Of a stretch of 64,000 nt of DNA, positions 1 to 8,954 are shown piece after piece (the first letter of the stretch is position 1; each line of letters begins with the position of its first letter). The stretch comes from an uncultured Roseovarius sp. (GTDB lineage Bacteria > Pseudomonadota > Alphaproteobacteria > Rhodobacterales > Rhodobacteraceae), in NCBI GenBank assembly GCA_947497295.1, contig CANMFU010000009.1, forward strand, positions 62,001 through 126,000, in the 5' to 3' direction. A model generated the notes under the pieces. That model was not told the origin of the DNA and did not search any database. It was given only the letters and a program-made list of their open reading frames with translations. The translations under genes and the position numbers were made by a program.

Positions 1-992
1 TCGGCGTGCTTTTCCGCGACGTTATGTGCGAACGCTGCGAAATCAGGTCCGGCGGAATATGTGACACCGGTTGCTGCAATCGCGTCCAGATCCCGTTGAT
101 CTTGGGCATCAATCCCGGCACCGGGCGTTCGCAGTCCGACGGCGATGATGCGGTCTTTATGACGCTCTATTACGTCACGGTAAATTTGGGCGTCGTGCTG
201 CCCCGTGTCACCCAGAAGTATGGCTGGTAAATCCGGATTGGCACGCAGAATGTGATCGATACTTGCCCCTTTATGGCTCCCATGTCCGTCCGTAATAAAC
301 TTGGTATCGCTCAATCCAAGATCGCGTAAGAACATCGGCCCACGCACCAGCCCTGTATTGTCGAAGATATCCGATAGGAAATCATGCAGGTTCCATGGTG
401 ATGAGCTTACATAGAAAACTGGATTACGTCCATTTTCGGAGAGTGTATTCATCAAGTCGATTGCGTCTGGAAACACGTGCCGGGTCAGCGAATTTCCTGT
501 AAACGAGGTGTAGAGATTGCGCATAAGGGAGTAGGCGCCAGTTTCCAGCATGGTGTCATCAATGTCCGAGATGACGATGAAGCGTGCATCAACGGCGGGA
601 ACAAAGAAAAGGCAAGGTGCTGCGACCTCGCTGTCTTCTATATATACCTGCTCTGTGCCCCATCCGGTGCGGGCGTCGCGTGGCAAAAGCAGGGTGAAAT
701 AGCCCTCTTCATCTGTCATTGCTTCTGAATTGCCGCAACGCACAGTGACGTCGCGCACCTCATCGGTCAGAAACATGCCCAGCATTTGCCGTAAATTTCT
801 AAGTCGCGTCTGACCTTCGACCGCTGACGCATGTCGTAGTCTGCTCAGAACGCGCCCGCGCAGGATGATTTGATCGGCGGTGGCATAGCCGATATAGGCG
901 TCAATCTTGCGGCCTTTGCCTGTCCGGCTGAACAGCTGATCGGCAATGCGTTCTGCTTTCAGCGCAGCGCGGTGAACAAGACGTTTGAGCAT
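1..992 (-). CDS. APP1-family phosphatidate phosphatase (DUF2183), 3' end outside window
   Basis: The reading frame runs from an ATG at 992 and stays open to the window edge, giving about 330 residues without a stop. The HAD-type DxDDT signature is visible as DIDDT at residues 143-147, preceded by a hydrophobic strand (RFIVIS), and later YVSSSPWNL and LLGDTGQHD match the other phosphatase motifs. This is the APP1 catalytic domain. In yeast App1 removes phosphate from phosphatidic acid; bacterial members are mostly uncharacterised. The N-terminal 140 residues form a beta-rich region typical of the family. The gene lies 70 bp downstream of a phospholipase D on the same strand, so the likely substrate is the phosphatidic acid made by that enzyme. 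Family call is secure; the substrate is inferred. Confidence 0.88.
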   Translation of the reverse strand, partial: MLKRLVHRAALKAERIADQLFSRTGKGRKIDAYIGYATADQIILRGRVLSRLRHASAVEGQTRLRNLRQMLGMFLTDEVRDVTVRCGNSEAMTDEEGYFTLLLPRDARTGWGTEQVYIEDSEVAAPCLFFVPAVDARFIVISDIDDTMLETGAYSLMRNLYTSFTGNSLTRHVFPDAIDLMNTLSENGRNPVFYVSSSPWNLHDFLSDIFDNTGLVRGPMFLRDLGLSDTKFITDGHGSHKGASIDHILRANPDLPAILLGDTGQHDAQIYRDVIERHKDRIIAVGLRTPGAGIDAQDQRDLDAIAATGVTYSAGPDFAAFAHNVAEKHA

Positions 993-1062
993 AGCCACCT
1001 ACTAAATTTCGGGCGTTCAATGGTCGCTGTCTGAGCGCTGACGCTCAGAGGGCAGCCGGGCT

Positions 1063-2607
1063 TCAGCTCCGAGGGCCGCCGCCTCGCCATTTTTGCCATG
1101 CCAGAAAGGCCAGACCGCCGACCAGCGCGCCCCCGGCGATCATGGCCAGATGCCGCGGGCGCAGCCCTTGGCCTGCAGACGTTTCCTGACCCGGGCGATA
1201 GCGCGGATCAAGCAGGCGGGTGTTGGCCAGAAATCCGCCAATAATGCCATCGGGTCGCGGGTCAATCTGGCGCAGCCCACGCCCCTTGGGGGCGTTCAGA
1301 CGCTCGATGGCGCCGATCAGTGAATTTTCCTGTTGCAGGGCCTCATCGAAAGCCTCTGGCGCGACCCCGAGATGCTCGGAGACAAGACGCGCGCGGAATC
1401 GGGTGATCAGCGCCTCTGGCCCCTCGACCGCAACGTCACATTCGGTGTCAAATCCCAAAGAGCGGTCGTTGAGATTGCTGGATCCAAGTCGCAGAAGGCC
1501 GGCATCAACGATCATGATCTTGGCGTGGACGTAGATTGGCTCGCCCTTGGCAGTTACTGGATAAAAGATGCGAAAACGGTCTTGATGATCGGCGTCGCGC
1601 AGTCTGTCGATCATACGCGCGCGCAAGACATGCATTGCATCGTCTTCGAACTGCGACATGGCGGAATCGGGGTTGATCACAACGATTTCGGGGCCGTCCT
1701 GCTCTTTCAGGCGCTTCTCCAACGCCTCGCAAATAGTTTCGGCCGCGAAATACTGCGATTCAATATAGATGGCTTTCCTCGCGGCCTCGATACTGCTGAT
1801 AAAGAGTTGCTCGATCTCATTTATCAGCGGCTCGTCATCGTAGGGCGGCTCGGTCCGGGCGATTGCAACGTCAACTTCTTTGGCGTCAATGTCCAGATCC
1901 TCGGGCCATATATCGGCATCCACGCTGGCGGGGCGCTCCAATGTATCGCCGGTTGCCCGGAGCCAACGCTTGCGGGAAAGCTCCGCCAGCGCGGATGCCG
2001 CCGGACCGGTCAGCGCGCAGGTCGCGTCGTGCCATGGCGCTGAGGGGGTGCCGTCTTTGCGTACGCGGCGGGGATCGTCTGGCAAATGCTCGGACGTGTC
2101 CCACCGGTCCTCCGTTGCGTCGATGCCCCCGCAAAAGGCCAAACTATCATCTGCGACGACAATCTTCTGGTGATGACAGGCGCCGAACGGGTGATGTCCA
2201 TCAAGGGCAAAATGGATGCGATCGCTTCCAAAAATGCTCAGCGCGACGGTCGGCATCAGCCGCCCGGGCGCCGCCATCACCGCACCATTCCATTTAAGTA
2301 GATAGACATTCAGATTGGGCGCTTGCTCTACAGTGGCCTCAAGGAAGGCGCCAAGCTGGTTGGGAAATCCGTCCGGCGCAAGTCCGGCGCTGTCGCTTTC
2401 GCCCGGCAGCATTTCGATCTCGAAGTCAAAGTCCCAGCCGATCAGCAGCAATTCCCGCTCAGCGGCGAGGAATATCTGGCGCAAGACGCGGAAGTAATCT
2501 GCCGCATCGACGATCAGGGCCATTCTGTCCGCACGGGCGACACGCCAGCAGTTTTCATCTGGCCGAAAGATTGAGGCGGTTGTGTTCGAGCTTTGCATAT
2601 CTGCCAT
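1063..2607 (-). CDS. Phospholipase D family protein with C-terminal membrane anchor
   Basis: This 514-residue protein has two HKD motifs of the phospholipase D superfamily: H146-x-K148-x4-D153 (HHQKIVVADD) and H361-x-K363-x4-D368 (VHAKIMIVD), the second followed by GSSNLNDRS. Both catalytic histidines are present, so it should be active as a phosphodiesterase or transphosphatidylase on phospholipids. The last 40 residues contain one hydrophobic segment (LAMIAGGALVGGLAFLAW) followed by basic residues, which suggests a tail anchor in the inner membrane. There is no N-terminal signal. It probably forms an operon with the downstream APP1-like phosphatase, which would act on the phosphatidic acid product. 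A cardiolipin-synthase-like activity cannot be excluded from sequence alone. Confidence 0.9.
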   Translation of the reverse strand: MADMQSSNTTASIFRPDENCWRVARADRMALIVDAADYFRVLRQIFLAAERELLLIGWDFDFEIEMLPGESDSAGLAPDGFPNQLGAFLEATVEQAPNLNVYLLKWNGAVMAAPGRLMPTVALSIFGSDRIHFALDGHHPFGACHHQKIVVADDSLAFCGGIDATEDRWDTSEHLPDDPRRVRKDGTPSAPWHDATCALTGPAASALAELSRKRWLRATGDTLERPASVDADIWPEDLDIDAKEVDVAIARTEPPYDDEPLINEIEQLFISSIEAARKAIYIESQYFAAETICEALEKRLKEQDGPEIVVINPDSAMSQFEDDAMHVLRARMIDRLRDADHQDRFRIFYPVTAKGEPIYVHAKIMIVDAGLLRLGSSNLNDRSLGFDTECDVAVEGPEALITRFRARLVSEHLGVAPEAFDEALQQENSLIGAIERLNAPKGRGLRQIDPRPDGIIGGFLANTRLLDPRYRPGQETSAGQGLRPRHLAMIAGGALVGGLAFLAWQKWRGGGPRS

Positions 2608-3135
2608 TGCCTGTCTTTCTAACGCATCAGAAGGTTTTTAAGCTGTTATTTTGAAAATGTCGCACTGCGATAGATATCAGAGGTTATTTGAAAATCGATA
2701 ATGTCTTCGTCTAATGTCGGCGTCGTCTTCCTTCGCCAGCTTGAACGGCCTGCCCAAGGATTGGTGCCAGCCTCTGTTGCAAATTATCGTAACCGGCCCC
2801 GGAAGTGTGCCAGATGACCCTCAATGGGTGGCCCGAGCGATCAGACGCTTGCTTACCGCGCAGATAACCTTCCATGAGAAATTTAGTTCCCTGATGATGA
2901 GCTGGCCTGCGCGGCACGGGCTTGCAGGGCTGTCAATATGCAGGTGCCGTAAAGGCTTGCGCCCTCAACAGGTGCTTGTTTCAAAATGACCGTAAGCCTC
3001 CGGCAAACCCGGTGCGCTTCAATCCGATGGTAAGTCCGGGCGTGTGGTCAAGTTTAACAACCGCCCTCAAATCGAAGTTCTTTCATCTGCCGATGGTGAC
3101 CCCGCGGCACTGGAAGGTGATCTGCTGTTACCCGG
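2608..3135. other. Intergenic stretch, no supportable gene
   Basis: This 0.5-kb stretch separates the phospholipase D start from the IS66 remnant. Short open frames occur on both strands, but none has a ribosome binding site or a recognisable product. The first 100 bp are AT-rich and should hold the promoter of the minus-strand phospholipase operon. The rest is probably decayed mobile DNA. Confidence 0.5.
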
Positions 3136-3480
3136 CAGGCAGAGCGCTTGGTTCGTGAAGATGTAGAGCTGAGCGTGCCGACGCTGGCAGACTTGGTCGG
3201 GCATGACACCTTCGCGCTGCAGCCCATCCACGCCCTGATCGAGAGCCACGTGCTCGCCGCGCACCGCCTGCATGGCCCCTTCCTGGCAGATTTGCCTTGC
3301 AAATCGGCTGCCGGGCAATGGACGATACGACCGTGCCGCTGCTGGCGCGGGGTGGTGCGAAAAAGGCCAGGCTCTGGACCTATATGCGCGGCGGCCGGCC
3401 CTGGAATGGCGGCGCACCATCGGCTGCGGTCTTCCGCTTCTCGCGGGATCGCGCGGCAATCAATCCCATCAGCCCCTCGC
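3136..3480 (+). pseudogene. IS66-family transposase remnant
   Basis: Two pieces of an IS66 TnpC-type transposase lie in different frames. The first (from 3136) reads like the linker before the DDE domain, with STLAD-like VPTLADLVG and then HALIESHVLAAHRLHG. The second (from 3318) begins DDTTVPLLARG and continues to ARLWTYMRGGRPWNGG and VFRFSRDR, the characteristic DDE segment. A sequence of about 45 bp that does not fit the family separates the two, and both ends are missing. The element therefore cannot encode a transposase. It marks past insertion activity beside the lanthipeptide-like island. Confidence 0.75.
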
Positions 3481-3565
3481 CGGATGCCGCCGAACGCGCC
3501 CTGCACGGTGTGGGTTTGGGCAGAAATCACGGCTCTTAGACGGAGCCTTCCGCTTTGAGCTAAAG

Positions 3566-4213
3566 TTACCGAAATGCCTTCTCATGGGGAAACTGACCTT
3601 CGGCGATATATGCCGCTTCTGCGGCAGTCGACTTGCGGTTCAGAACCCAGTTTCGGTGAGGATGCCGGCCGAACGCGACAATGATTTTTCGGACATCGCG
3701 CGCTTGAGTGACCAAAGATGAATAGATCGGCTGCAAAGGAATCGGAGCGTCCGCAGCTATTTTTTCGCGCAGCTTGATCAGCAAATCGAGACGCTGCAAA
3801 TGATCAGGGCCTTCGCAATGGCCCAATGGCAGGCCATACACGATCTGGAACCATGGCGTCTCCAAGGATGAGTAATGACTGTTCGAAAGGCCATCGCGCA
3901 CCAGCGAAAGCGCGACGGGATCCTGCGCAAAGGCGCGCGCATCACCTCGCCAGACCGAGCGGGAAAACTGGTCAAGCAGGATGATCAGCGCCAGCCTTCC
4001 ATGCGGCATCAGCGCCCAGTGATCAAGACTACCCTGAGCGGCCCTTTGAGTCAGATCTGAAAATCGCGCTATGATCTCGGGATCCGCCCCGCCCTGCATT
4101 CTCCAGAGCCAATGCGCACGGTGCCCCTGCGCATCAACAGACACAGAGCGCCCCTCGGGAAACCAGAAATCGAGAACATCGTCCCATTCCTGATGATTTT
4201 TAACATCCGTCAT
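3566..4213 (-). CDS. DUF924 family protein
   Basis: The protein contains the DUF924 hallmarks: VLDFWFPEG near the N terminus, LILLDQFSRSVWRGDARAFAQD in the middle and AFGRHPHRN near the C terminus. The family is all-helical and TPR-like, is widespread in proteobacteria, and has no established biochemical function. The start was placed at the ATG at 4213 because a GGAG lies six bases upstream and this leaves the usual short N terminus before VLDFWF; an upstream in-frame ATG would add 28 atypical residues. The gene stands alone between mobile-element remnants. Confidence 0.87.
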   Translation of the reverse strand: MTDVKNHQEWDDVLDFWFPEGRSVSVDAQGHRAHWLWRMQGGADPEIIARFSDLTQRAAQGSLDHWALMPHGRLALIILLDQFSRSVWRGDARAFAQDPVALSLVRDGLSNSHYSSLETPWFQIVYGLPLGHCEGPDHLQRLDLLIKLREKIAADAPIPLQPIYSSLVTQARDVRKIIVAFGRHPHRNWVLNRKSTAAEAAYIAEGQFPHEKAFR

Positions 4214-4380
4214 ATCAACTCCAATTCCGAAATACGGGCAATGGCCCGCAAATTCGAGAAATTTCTGCCCGGAATCCGCCCGGCTGTGCATCTCGCCTTG
4301 CCCTTGCCCTTGCCGGTGCTGAACTGATCACCGCCGGCACATGAAGCGCAAATATTTGGAATGGCAGATCGGATGACGAT

Positions 4381-5128
4381 ATGGAACGCGAAATCAGACT
4401 TCAGGAGACCCGCAACCTAGATGGCCTTGATCGGGACATTCCGACGATCCTTGCCGGTGGCACGCTTTATGTCCCTCACCTCGAACGGTTTTTTTTGAAC
4501 TTCCGTTGAACGCTATGCGCTCCCGGCACTCGCTGCGTGCAATCGGTTACGACATTGTTGTCTGGCTTGCAAAATCGATCCGAAGAGCATGGAGAACGAC
4601 ACCCGGCGACAGATGAGATTTGTGTTGCCGCCGCCGATTGGCAAAGGAAATCGTGGCCGGACAATCCTGATTCCGCGCCGCGTCATTTTGCGACTTCAGG
4701 ATTATATCGAGATCGAGCGCGCCAGTGCCATTGCCAAGTTCAAGGCGCGATCAGTGTGGACGAGGATCACGCAACCGATTTTCGTCGAGCGATCAGAAGG
4801 CAATACGGTGATGCTCACGTTGTCTGACGGCTCCAGCGCGCGTTTCGACCGGTTCGATCCGGAAGAGCGCCAGCGGCTTGTTTTCTGCAAGGCGAGAGTG
4901 CCGGACACGCCAGCCGCGCTGTGGCTGTCCGAGATCGGTCTGCCGGTCCGGTTCAATTCCTGGGAGGCGATCTTTCTACGCGTGAGCGGACGCTGTAGCA
5001 ACGCGGGCCTTGATATCCGCCTGTCGCCCCATCAGCTACGGCATGCGTTCACTGTCCATATGCTGGCCATGCTGATCGAACAACAGATCGGTCATGCCGA
5101 ACATGACGTCAGCGGCATGGAGGCCTAA
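4381..5128 (+). pseudogene. Tyrosine recombinase (phage integrase) remnant, frameshifted and truncated
   Basis: The N-terminal piece starts at ATG 4381 and reads RNLDGLDRDIPTILAGG and then VPHLERF. It loses frame at a run of eight T near 4489, after which the continuation (LNAMRSRHSLRAIGYDIVVW) is in another frame. A longer open segment from about 4600 to 5128 carries the catalytic core, including KGNRGRTILIP and the box II motif HQLRHAFTVHML. The C-terminal active-site tyrosine region is missing; the frame ends soon after GHAEHD. The gene cannot encode a working recombinase. It suggests an integrated element once lay here. Confidence 0.75.
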
Positions 5129-5615
5129 AGGGCAGTGGCACGACGAGCTATATACTGCGGCCGCCGCACAACTTTATGAGCGGTATTCTGCATGTGCCCT
5201 TGCAGCAACTTTAGCATTGCCGATCCCGTGCGCTCGACGATTGCCACGCCTGCAAGAAGTGCAGAATGGAGATGGAGCGGCAGTATTGGGTATTTTGGCG
5301 AGTAGGGGAGCGATTCTTGATTGGCAAGAACAACGTCAAGATCGGGAATGATGGCACCCAGGATCTTGTACGCCAAAGGCCGTCTCGGTGCGGGAGTGAG
5401 CCAGGAACGCGACGCATAAGCAGCAGCGTTGCGGTCTCCAAGCGGAATATTCGCCGCGTGCCGGGGAAAGCTGCGAGGGGCGGACGGTCCGGCGCAATGT
5501 CCCGCACCACCTGCACCAGCTCCGCTGAGGGCAATTCGGGAAAAGCCTCGCTTGAATAGGCGGAAACCGGTCAATTGACTCTGTTGCAATCTGAACCGGC
5601 TCCGTGCCAAGCACT
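5129..5615. other. Probable degraded coding DNA, unassigned
   Basis: On the minus strand protein-like stretches run in two alternating frames (for example ELVQVVRDIAPDRPPL in one and AYKILGAIIPDLDVVLANQ in another). That pattern is typical of a frameshifted gene remnant, but I do not recognise the family. No intact gene can be supported. The stretch lies directly downstream of the LanC-like gene and upstream of the recombinase remnant. Confidence 0.4.
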
Positions 5616-6917
5616 TCAGTGCTTTGGGCCCTCGCCTGTCACAACCAGACCCCGGGGACGATAGGCGGCAGGATCATGCAAGCCGAGCATGGCCGAGCCG
5701 ATGCCCGCAAGGCCCGGCATCAGCCCCGGCGTCTCGCCGGCGTCGATCACGCCACAGCGCCATTCCCCGGTCGTTTCGGTTCTCATCGCCGCCCCGAGGG
5801 CGCGCGCAAGGCGCAGGGCGGCGCGGTCATCCGTAAGCCGGGCGGCATAGAGCAGCACCTCGAGGATGCTTCCCAACCCGTGGCACAGGCTGGCATTCAT
5901 GTCGAAATCTTCCGGCGGGAGGTTGTCGGCAAGGGCGGCGCGCGCCTTTTCGTAGCAGGTGAACTTTGCCGCGCCAAACTCGGCCAGCATCACCCTGTCG
6001 CCGGTCAGCTCCCAGGCGCGCAGCCGGGCCAGCCCGATTCCGCCGGCGCCGTAACACCAGTAGGCGGGGCAGGGCGGCGCCCCGGAGGCCGGCAGGTCGC
6101 GCAGGTCGGGCCAGCTGCCCTGACGGCGGTCGAACCACTGGCGTTCGTAGCGAAAGGCCGCGAACGCCGCCGCCCGATAGCGCGGATCCCCGCAGATCGC
6201 CCAGAATTCCAGCAGGGCCAACCCCGGCGAGGACGCCCCATGAGCAAGGCCGCACAGGGGCGCGGCGGCCTCCGTGCCGCTTGCGGGTTCCGCCCAAGAC
6301 AGGCCGGTGCCGGGCCCGTGGCGCGCCCGGTCCAGCAGCCATTCGGCCAGATCGTGACAGGCCGCCAGTACCTCCCCCGCAGGCCGCCCCCCCGTGAGGG
6401 CCAGCAATCCCAGCAGCGTGCCCGAGGCGCCGGAGACCAGATCGAAAATGTCGCCCGCCGGGGGGGGCGCCGCCGTCACCTCGGCCAGCAGGTCGGCATC
6501 CGCGCACAGATCCAGCGCGTCAAACCGCCGCGCCACCTGCCTTGCGCACCACAGGTTTCCGGTCAGGCCGCCATACCAGCCATGGGTCGAGACGCCGCGT
6601 CGCTCGCGCAGCAGCCGGTTTGCCTCGCGGATGGCGCCGGTGGCGGCGGCGGCGTAGGCGGGGTCGGGCCTGTAGGCCCACAGATCGGACAGGAACAGCG
6701 CAACCCCCGCAAGACCGCCGTAAAGCGATTCATCGAGGCTGCGATAGGCGGGGCGCCAGTCGCCGTTCACCTGCACCATGTCATAGCCGAGCCAGCCGTA
6801 GCGCCCGTCCTGCTGAATGGCGCGTGCCACCAGCGCATCGGCGATCGACACCGCGACCTGCAGAAAGACATCGCGCTTCCTGGTGTCGCCGCGTGGCTTT
6901 GGACCCGCACTGTTCAT
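5616..6917 (-). CDS. LanC-like lanthionine cyclase
   Basis: This 433-residue protein has the LanC alpha-toroid repeats and the metal-site residues of active lanthionine cyclases: the AHG motif at H226, C288 in WCYG and C345-H346 in LCHG. The Cys/Cys/His triad would bind zinc and activate substrate cysteine thiols for Michael addition to dehydroamino acids. The start at 6917 was chosen because its ATG overlaps the upstream TGA (ATGA), indicating translational coupling; the frame is open further upstream only inside the preceding gene. With the APH-like kinase and the HopA1-like protein it forms a three-protein set matching class V lanthipeptide synthetases. A eukaryotic LanCL-like glutathione-adduct role is an alternative but less likely in this context. 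Confidence 0.88.
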   Translation of the reverse strand: MNSAGPKPRGDTRKRDVFLQVAVSIADALVARAIQQDGRYGWLGYDMVQVNGDWRPAYRSLDESLYGGLAGVALFLSDLWAYRPDPAYAAAATGAIREANRLLRERRGVSTHGWYGGLTGNLWCARQVARRFDALDLCADADLLAEVTAAPPPAGDIFDLVSGASGTLLGLLALTGGRPAGEVLAACHDLAEWLLDRARHGPGTGLSWAEPASGTEAAAPLCGLAHGASSPGLALLEFWAICGDPRYRAAAFAAFRYERQWFDRRQGSWPDLRDLPASGAPPCPAYWCYGAGGIGLARLRAWELTGDRVMLAEFGAAKFTCYEKARAALADNLPPEDFDMNASLCHGLGSILEVLLYAARLTDDRAALRLARALGAAMRTETTGEWRCGVIDAGETPGLMPGLAGIGSAMLGLHDPAAYRPRGLVVTGEGPKH

Positions 6918-7846
6918 GGCAATGCATAATCGCGGCTGGCGGCGGTTTCGGCCCAGGGCCGCTCTGCCGGCACCCCGGCCGCGGCGAAACCCGCGAGGAC
7001 GGCACCGGTCCAGTCCCGCGGGCTCTGGCGCCCCGCGGCAAGGCATTCGGCAACGGCGCGGGCGACGAGGTTGCAGCGCGCGGTGCCGAAGCTTGTCGTC
7101 CCGCCGGGCGGATCCTCGGCCAGCCCGACCCCTGCGGCCAGGCGTTTGGTCAGGCGCGGCACGTCATCGCCCAGGGCGCTTGCGCTCGCGGCCGCGGCAC
7201 GCGCGATTGCCGGCGCGGCCCGGGCAAAGCCGTCGCGAGGCAGATAGAGCACCGCCGCATCGAGCCGGTCGAATTCCGACGGTCGGCGGGGGCACTTGAA
7301 AAGGAATGGCAGCGCCGGATCGAGCGCGCCGGTGAGCACATTCACGAGCCGCGCCGCGCCGAAAGACGCGATGTTCCAGTAAATCCGCACGCGGGGCGCG
7401 CGCGATGCGTGCCAGGTGTCGCTGAAGGTGACCCAGTCGCCCGGGTTCATACTGTGCGAATCGCGCCTCGCCACGACGGAAATCGTTTCGCCGACCCGCA
7501 AATCGGGATTCGCCGCACTGGGGTCGGGGATGCAATCGATGACATGAACGACCCGGCGCTCGCGGCCACGAGACACTGCCACCCGGCCCTTTGACGACAG
7601 GTTTGCGATCCGCCAGCCTGTTTCCCAGACGGCGCTGCCCGCATGGGAGACGCGCAGCAATTCGCTCAGGTCGCGGTCGCCGCCTTCTGGTGGCGGCTTG
7701 CGGGCGGCCTGGCAATACCAGTCCCTGTAAAGGGTGTCGGCCAGTGCCGACGGGTCAGACCAGCACGCGCCGTCGCGGCGGATGACCTCGAAGGCTTCGG
7801 GCAGGGCCTGTTCCAATGCGGTTTCCGACAGGTCAATATCCCCCAT
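6914..7846 (-). CDS. HopA1-family protein, putative phospho-Ser/Thr lyase
   Basis: The 310-residue product resembles the HopA1 effector-related family (Pfam PF17914) seen in RiPP clusters, with a conserved RVRIYWNI segment in the middle and a basic patch around FKCPRRPSEF. In class V lanthipeptide systems the HopA1-like protein (LxmY type) eliminates phosphate from phosphorylated Ser/Thr to give dehydroamino acids. The gene starts 3 bp after the kinase stop and overlaps the LanC-like gene by 4 bp, so the three modification genes are tightly coupled. The family call rests on motif memory and context; the lyase activity is inferred. Confidence 0.75.
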   Translation of the reverse strand: MGDIDLSETALEQALPEAFEVIRRDGACWSDPSALADTLYRDWYCQAARKPPPEGGDRDLSELLRVSHAGSAVWETGWRIANLSSKGRVAVSRGRERRVVHVIDCIPDPSAANPDLRVGETISVVARRDSHSMNPGDWVTFSDTWHASRAPRVRIYWNIASFGAARLVNVLTGALDPALPFLFKCPRRPSEFDRLDAAVLYLPRDGFARAAPAIARAAAASASALGDDVPRLTKRLAAGVGLAEDPPGGTTSFGTARCNLVARAVAECLAAGRQSPRDWTGAVLAGFAAAGVPAERPWAETAASRDYALP

Positions 7847-7849
7847 GAT

Positions 7850-8869
7850 CTAGGCCCGCGCGGCGAAAAGTATCGCAAGCGCCCGGGCGGGATCCGCGCA
7901 GATGTCCCGCGCCAAGGCAATTGCCCCCTGCACCCGCGGCGCGGTTGCCGTCTCGAGCGATGCCAGTTCGAATGCAGATTGCACGAGACGGCAGCCTATA
8001 TAAAGGCCGCAGCGTTCGAACAGGGCGTCCTTGCCTCCTCCGGTGGTATCGGCGCGCGCGATATAGGTCTCCAGCAGATGGCCGGCGGCCCGTTGTGCAT
8101 CGTCAGGGGTACCGCCCGGCGCCAGCAGCAGGAATTCCTGCACGGCGGTTGCCAGATCCCAGACTGGATCGCCGAGCCCGGCCAGTTCCCAGTCGATCAG
8201 TCGCAGACGCACCTCTGTGCCGTCAGCGTCCTCGAGCAGGCAATTATCGAGCTTGAGATCGCCGTGGATCAGCGTTTCGGGTGACCAGGCCACGAGTCCT
8301 GCCGCGAGGCTCTCAAGCACCACGGCGCGGTCCCCCGCGTCGGCGAACAGCGGCGCCAGATGATCCGCCATCGCATCCGGGCTTTCCGACAGGACCCAAG
8401 GCACCGCTTGGGGCAGGCGGCTGGCGGGGTCGATGCGCAGACCGTGCAGGCGGATCAGGGTCGAAACCAGGGCATCAAGCACAGGCGGGCCATGCAGCGC
8501 CGTGTCCCCGAAATGATCGAACAATGTCCGGGCAGGGGCCAGCAACCGCGTCACCAGCACCGCGTCGTGGGTATCGGAAAACAGCAGATCGGGCAGGATG
8601 GCGGGGGACATGTCGGCCTCGTGGAGGACGCGGTGACAGGTAATCTCCCGGCGGCTCCAGTCCTGGGCCTGCGGCGCACCGAGTTTGACCATGAACCTTG
8701 CGTCCTGCCCGATGTGGACCGTCACCGTGGTGGCGCGTTCCCCGCGGGTGGCAACCAGCTCGATGCCATGCTCGAGGATCTGGTCGGCCGACAGAAACCC
8801 GCCCTTTTCCAACACGTCAAAGGCCCGCTCCTCGGCCCGAAGGGCGCGGTTGAAGGCGGGGACGTTCAA
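7850..8869 (-). CDS. Aminoglycoside-phosphotransferase-fold kinase, putative lanthipeptide kinase
   Basis: A 339-residue APH/choline-kinase-fold protein. It has the ATP-binding lysine in FMVKLG (K62), the catalytic loop HGDLKLDN (H202, D204, N209) and the metal-binding aspartate in LIDWELAGLGDP (D226). Such kinases phosphorylate small molecules or, in class V lanthipeptide pathways (LxmK type), peptide Ser/Thr side chains. The start is a TTG with AAGGG nine bases upstream; an in-frame stop eight codons earlier excludes longer versions. It lies between the protease and the HopA1-like gene on the same strand. Peptide phosphorylation is inferred from these neighbours; aminoglycoside resistance is unlikely here. 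Confidence 0.82.
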   Translation of the reverse strand: MNVPAFNRALRAEERAFDVLEKGGFLSADQILEHGIELVATRGERATTVTVHIGQDARFMVKLGAPQAQDWSRREITCHRVLHEADMSPAILPDLLFSDTHDAVLVTRLLAPARTLFDHFGDTALHGPPVLDALVSTLIRLHGLRIDPASRLPQAVPWVLSESPDAMADHLAPLFADAGDRAVVLESLAAGLVAWSPETLIHGDLKLDNCLLEDADGTEVRLRLIDWELAGLGDPVWDLATAVQEFLLLAPGGTPDDAQRAAGHLLETYIARADTTGGGKDALFERCGLYIGCRLVQSAFELASLETATAPRVQGAIALARDICADPARALAILFAARA

Positions 8870-8954
8870 GGGATGCGACCCTTGAGGGTATCAGCGGGCG
8901 CATCTGCGGGTTTGGGTCCCGCAGATGCGACATTGGGCAGGGCGAGCGGGCATG

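Noticed and set aside
5579..5592. IS6-family end (ACTCTGTTGCAA resembles IS6-type termini)
   Set aside because: Only one such end is seen, and no transposase or second inverted repeat lies within reach.
5604..6929. A 441-codon plus-strand frame opposite the LanC-like gene
   Set aside because: It is the antisense shadow of a GC-rich gene; the minus-strand product has clear LanC motifs and this one resembles no protein family.
7850..8869. Aminoglycoside resistance gene
   Set aside because: The fold is shared by many kinases, and the tight linkage to HopA1-like and LanC-like genes favours a peptide kinase.
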